Assembly (NCBI GenBank): GCA_016735295.1
Contig: JAERRU010000002.1
Coordinates: 1-47,010 of the forward strand
DNA: 47,010 nt
Reading direction: 5' to 3'
Origin: SAR324 cluster bacterium
GTDB lineage: Bacteria > SAR324 > XYD2-FULL-50-16 > JAERRU01
The notes under the pieces are model-generated. The model ran no database searches. It worked only from the letters and a program-made list of their open reading frames with translations, and was not told the origin of the DNA. Within the stretch, counting starts at the first letter, position 1. Each line of letters opens with the position of its first letter. The position numbers and the translations under genes are program-made. Shown piece after piece: positions 44,412 to 47,010 of the stretch.

Positions 44412-45668
44412 ATGACTACTGTAGAAAAAACTATTAACACATATAATTGCTCATTTTGTGGTAAATCGCAAGAATTAGTCAAAAAAATAATAGCGGGGCC
44501 TGACGTCTATATCTGCGATGAGTGTATAGGACTCTGCACTAGCATAATAGAAGAAGAGAGACGCAAGAATTTTTCGGGAGGTCAAGAGCTTGATTTTCTA
44601 ACTCCTCATCGATTAAAGGATATTTTAGATGATTATATAATTAGTCAAGATCATACCAAGCGAATTTTGGCGGTAGCGGTGTATAATCACTACAAAAAAA
44701 TTCACTATTCTAAAGGGCAAAAAGACTTGGATATGCAAAAATCAAATATTTTGATGATCGGCCCCTCAGGTAGTGGTAAGACTTTGTTAGCTCAAACATT
44801 GGCTAAAATATTAAAAGTCCCTTTTACTATTGCCGACGCCACTACATTAACTGAGGCGGGTTACGTTGGAGAGGATGTAGAGGCTATTTTAGCTAGGTTG
44901 TTGCAGGCTGCTAATTATGATGTGGAGAGTGCCCAGCAAGGGATAGTATATATAGATGAGATAGACAAGATTGCCCGTAAAAGTGAAAATTTATCAATAA
45001 CACGCGATGTAAGTGGAGAGGGGGTGCAGCAATCACTGCTTAAGATAATGGAAGGCACGGTGGCTAATATACCACCACAAGGGGGGAGGAAGCACCCGCA
45101 GCAAGAATTTGTGAAGGTTGATACGTCTAATATTTTATTTATAGTAGGTGGCGCCTTTGTGGGGATAGTGGATATAATAAAACAAAGGATAGGTAAATCT
45201 GTTATGGGATTTCATGGCAATTTAGCATCTAAGAATAAATCGGATAATTTTTTAAATCTATTACAACCGGAGGATTTATTAAAATTCGGTTTAATACCTG
45301 AATTTGTGGGGAGGCTACCAATTTTTGCTTGTTTAGAAGAATTAACAAAAGACAATTTAATTGAAGTTTTGAGTAGCACTAAAAATTCATTAATCAAGCA
45401 ATATCAATATCTAATGGAAATGGACGGGGTAAAACTAACCTTCCAAGATAGTGCATTAGAAACTATCGCTGATAAAGCGATTAAGCGAAAATTAGGAGCA
45501 CGAGGCCTTAAATCTGTGATTGAGGAGATAATGCTTCCTTTGATGTATGACATTCCTGATAAAGAGGGAATAAAAGAAACTATCATTACTAAGGGGGCGG
45601 TATTAAAGGAGACAGACCCAATTTTTGTGATAGAAAAAAAATCTAAGCAAAGGCAAAAAGCTTTGTGA
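44412..45668 (+). CDS. clpX: ATP-dependent Clp protease ATP-binding subunit ClpX
   Basis: AAA+ unfoldase, 418 residues (E. coli 424). The N-terminal zinc domain is CSFCGK...CDECIGLC. Walker A is GPSGSGKT, pore loop 1 is AGYVGEDVE, Walker B is VYIDEIDKI, and sensor regions include EFVGRLPI and [12 protein letters not shown]. The ClpP-docking loop, IGF in E. coli, reads MGF (45204-45212). The gene is 64 bp after clpP. Unlike its partner, ClpX has all expected motifs. Confidence 0.96.
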   Translation: MTTVEKTINTYNCSFCGKSQELVKKIIAGPDVYICDECIGLCTSIIEEERRKNFSGGQELDFLTPHRLKDILDDYIISQDHTKRILAVAVYNHYKKIHYSKGQKDLDMQKSNILMIGPSGSGKTLLAQTLAKILKVPFTIADATTLTEAGYVGEDVEAILARLLQAANYDVESAQQGIVYIDEIDKIARKSENLSITRDVSGEGVQQSLLKIMEGTVANIPPQGGRKHPQQEFVKVDTSNILFIVGGAFVGIVDIIKQRIGKSVMGFHGNLASKNKSDNFLNLLQPEDLLKFGLIPEFVGRLPIFACLEELTKDNLIEVLSSTKNSLIKQYQYLMEMDGVKLTFQDSALETIADKAIKRKLGARGLKSVIEEIMLPLMYDIPDKEGIKETIITKGAVLKETDPIFVIEKKSKQRQKAL

Positions 45669-45859
45669 GCGACCTCAAAGAACCCACAGTCTAAATCACA
45701 CCTAAAGCACACCTAAGTCATATCTAGATTATAGGTAAAGCCACACCCATTTCATCATATTATTAGCATTTTTTTACATTATACTATGCTAAGATACTGA
45801 TATACAATAGTCATTAAAAAATTAAAACAAATGAGTATATAGATGAAAAAATATTATTA

Positions 45860-46201
45860 TTGTTATTAATAATTGTAGCCAGCCCAAATATAGCAAATTC
45901 TGCTAGCCCAAGAATAGATAAACTAATTAAATCATGTGATGGTGGAGATATGGGAGGCTGTTTTGGATTAGGCATATCATATCAAAATGGGTTTGGTGTA
46001 AAGCAAGATTATCAAAAGGCTAAAGAATTATATGGCAAAGCATGTGATGGTGGTTCTATGGGTGCTTGTTTTAATTTAGGTGTATCATATAACAATGGAC
46101 AAGGGGTGAGGCAAGATTATCAAAAGGCTAAAGGATTATTTAAAAAAGCATGTGATGGTGGAGATTCTTTTGGTTGTGATATGCTAAACTTAGCTTATTA
46201 A
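45860..46201 (+). CDS. Sel1-repeat cysteine-rich protein with disrupted signal-peptide start
   Basis: 113 residues from TTG 45860, with two 36-residue Sel1-like repeats: KACDGGSMGACFNLGVSYNN and QDYQKAKGLFKKACDGGD, with paired Cys as in Helicobacter Hcp proteins. The frame begins part-way through a signal peptide. An ATG at 45843 followed by six A is in another frame and stops after 8 codons. One more A would give MKKILLLLLIIVASPNIA, a textbook signal peptide, in frame with the repeats. So this is a slip or phase-variable tract, or a sequencing error. The interval 45669-45842 holds no gene. Confidence 0.7.
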   Translation: MLLIIVASPNIANSASPRIDKLIKSCDGGDMGGCFGLGISYQNGFGVKQDYQKAKELYGKACDGGSMGACFNLGVSYNNGQGVRQDYQKAKGLFKKACDGGDSFGCDMLNLAY

Positions 46202-46407
46202 TAATTTAAATAAGGAAATAAACAAAGGGTGGTGGGGTTTAGTTGGGTTATATAGAAGAGCATATGATGGGGAGGGGTGGCTCATATGAGCTGAATATTA
46301 TATTATACCAAAATAATGATATGCAATAAGCACCAAAAAACTAAACCATATGAAAAATAGGTAAAAAAATATTATCAACTTAAATACTAAAACAAATGAG
46401 GATATAG

Positions 46408-46941
46408 ATGGAAGAAATAGAATTGAATGACCTAGCCAAAAAATGTGAAGATGGAGATATGGATGCTTGTTATGCCTTAGGGGTGGCGTACAATAATGGA
46501 ATGGAGGCAGCGCAAGATCTGCGAAAAGCTAAAGAATTATTTAGCAAAGCATGTGATAGTGGTCATATGGGTGCTTGTAGCTATTTAGGTGGATTATATA
46601 TTGATGGAGATGTGGTAAAGAAAGATTATCCAAAAGGCATAGAATTATTTAAAAGATCATGTGCTGCTGGTGAGATGCTGGGGTGTGTTTGTTTAGGTGT
46701 ATTATACAAAGAAGGGAAAGGAGTAAAGCAAGATTTTCAAAAGGCTAAAGAATTATTTAAAAAAGCATGTGATGCTGATAATCTGGGTGCTTGTATTAAT
46801 TTAGGTAAATTATATGAGTCTGGAAAAGGATTAAGGCAAGATTTTCAAAAGGCTAAAGAATTATTTAAAAAAGCATGTGATGGTGGCAATGAAGTTGGTT
46901 GTGAGAATTATAAAAGGCTAAATGAGCAAGGTGTTAAATAA
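46408..46941 (+). CDS. Sel1-repeat cysteine-rich protein
   Basis: 177 residues, about five Sel1-like repeats of 36 residues (QDFQKAKELFKKACDGGN; MGACSYLGGLYIDGD), each with a Cys pair. It is a paralogue of the gene upstream: the 5' flank aaacaaatgaggatatagatg is nearly the same as aaacaaatgagtatatagatg before the first gene. Unlike the first, it has no signal peptide. Sel1 proteins mediate protein contacts, and in pathogens often act at the host interface; that role is only a family association. The gap 46202-46407 contains a 12-bp palindrome (46280-46291) and no gene. Confidence 0.82.
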   Translation: MEEIELNDLAKKCEDGDMDACYALGVAYNNGMEAAQDLRKAKELFSKACDSGHMGACSYLGGLYIDGDVVKKDYPKGIELFKRSCAAGEMLGCVCLGVLYKEGKGVKQDFQKAKELFKKACDADNLGACINLGKLYESGKGLRQDFQKAKELFKKACDGGNEVGCENYKRLNEQGVK

Positions 46942-46944
46942 TTA

Positions 46945-47010
46945 CCCACTGGTCCACATCCCACCCATTGGACCATACCCAACCCACTGGACCACAACCC
47001 ACCCACTGGT
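46945..47010. repeat. 19-bp tandem repeat at the window edge
   Basis: cccactgg or cccattgg begins at 46945, 46964, 46983 and 47002, an exact 19-bp period (unit like cccactggaccacaaccca). About 3.5 copies are visible and the array runs off the window. It begins 4 bp after the Sel1 gene stop and is noncoding here. It could be a variable-number repeat. Confidence 0.9.

Overview
AT-rich chromosomal window (by eye about one third G+C), most likely from a gammaproteobacterium. It carries the orn, ispB, ydiJ, kdp, and tig-clpP-clpX gene sets typical of that class. Low G+C, degenerate copies of normally conserved proteins and Sel1-repeat genes suggest a host-associated lineage, but no gene here names a genus and this is inference.

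Left part (1-28 kb), core metabolism. A noncoding 83-bp tandem repeat (78-350) precedes a minus-strand run: glycogen branching enzyme, a VOC-fold protein, then dnaX - ROK sugar kinase - exported TPR protein. ispB diverges from a plus-strand pair, a YdiJ-type FAD/Fe-S dehydrogenase and an ITPA-type nucleotide pyrophosphatase. A small esterase follows, with a 148-bp tandem duplication of its 5' end. Next come a CUT1 sugar ABC importer (binding protein and two permeases, no ATPase), gpmI and a GT-D type glycosyltransferase. A minus-strand kdpFABCD operon follows; it includes a 27-codon kdpF and a KdpD with no kinase domain and no phospho-acceptor histidine, and there is no kdpE. orn closes this part.

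Middle (28164-41701), a 13.5-kb integrated element in the 3' end of tRNA-Pro(UGG), bounded by a 17-bp direct repeat. It has P2-type head genes only: a fused scaffold-protease/major capsid protein, divergent from terminase large subunit and portal. It also has a type II restriction-modification pair, an iteron-rich putative origin, a TOPRIM primase-helicase, and an early operon (two AlpA-like regulators, a CII-like protein, a DUF4116 protein, an HD phosphohydrolase) facing an S24-peptidase repressor. I see no tail, lysis or integrase genes. The best reading is a capsid-encoding phage satellite that borrows tails, and probably integrase, from a helper. Its capsid reading frame crosses the attachment core, so integration changes the capsid C-terminus.

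Right part (41.7-47 kb). tRNA-Arg(UCU) and tRNA-His(GUG) on the minus strand and tRNA-Leu(UAG) on the plus strand precede tig-clpP-clpX. ClpP lacks two of its three triad residues (Ser97 is Asn, Asp171 is Glu) and has no propeptide. Two cysteine-rich Sel1-repeat genes follow; the first seems to have lost its signal-peptide start through a poly-A slip. A 19-bp tandem repeat runs off the right edge.
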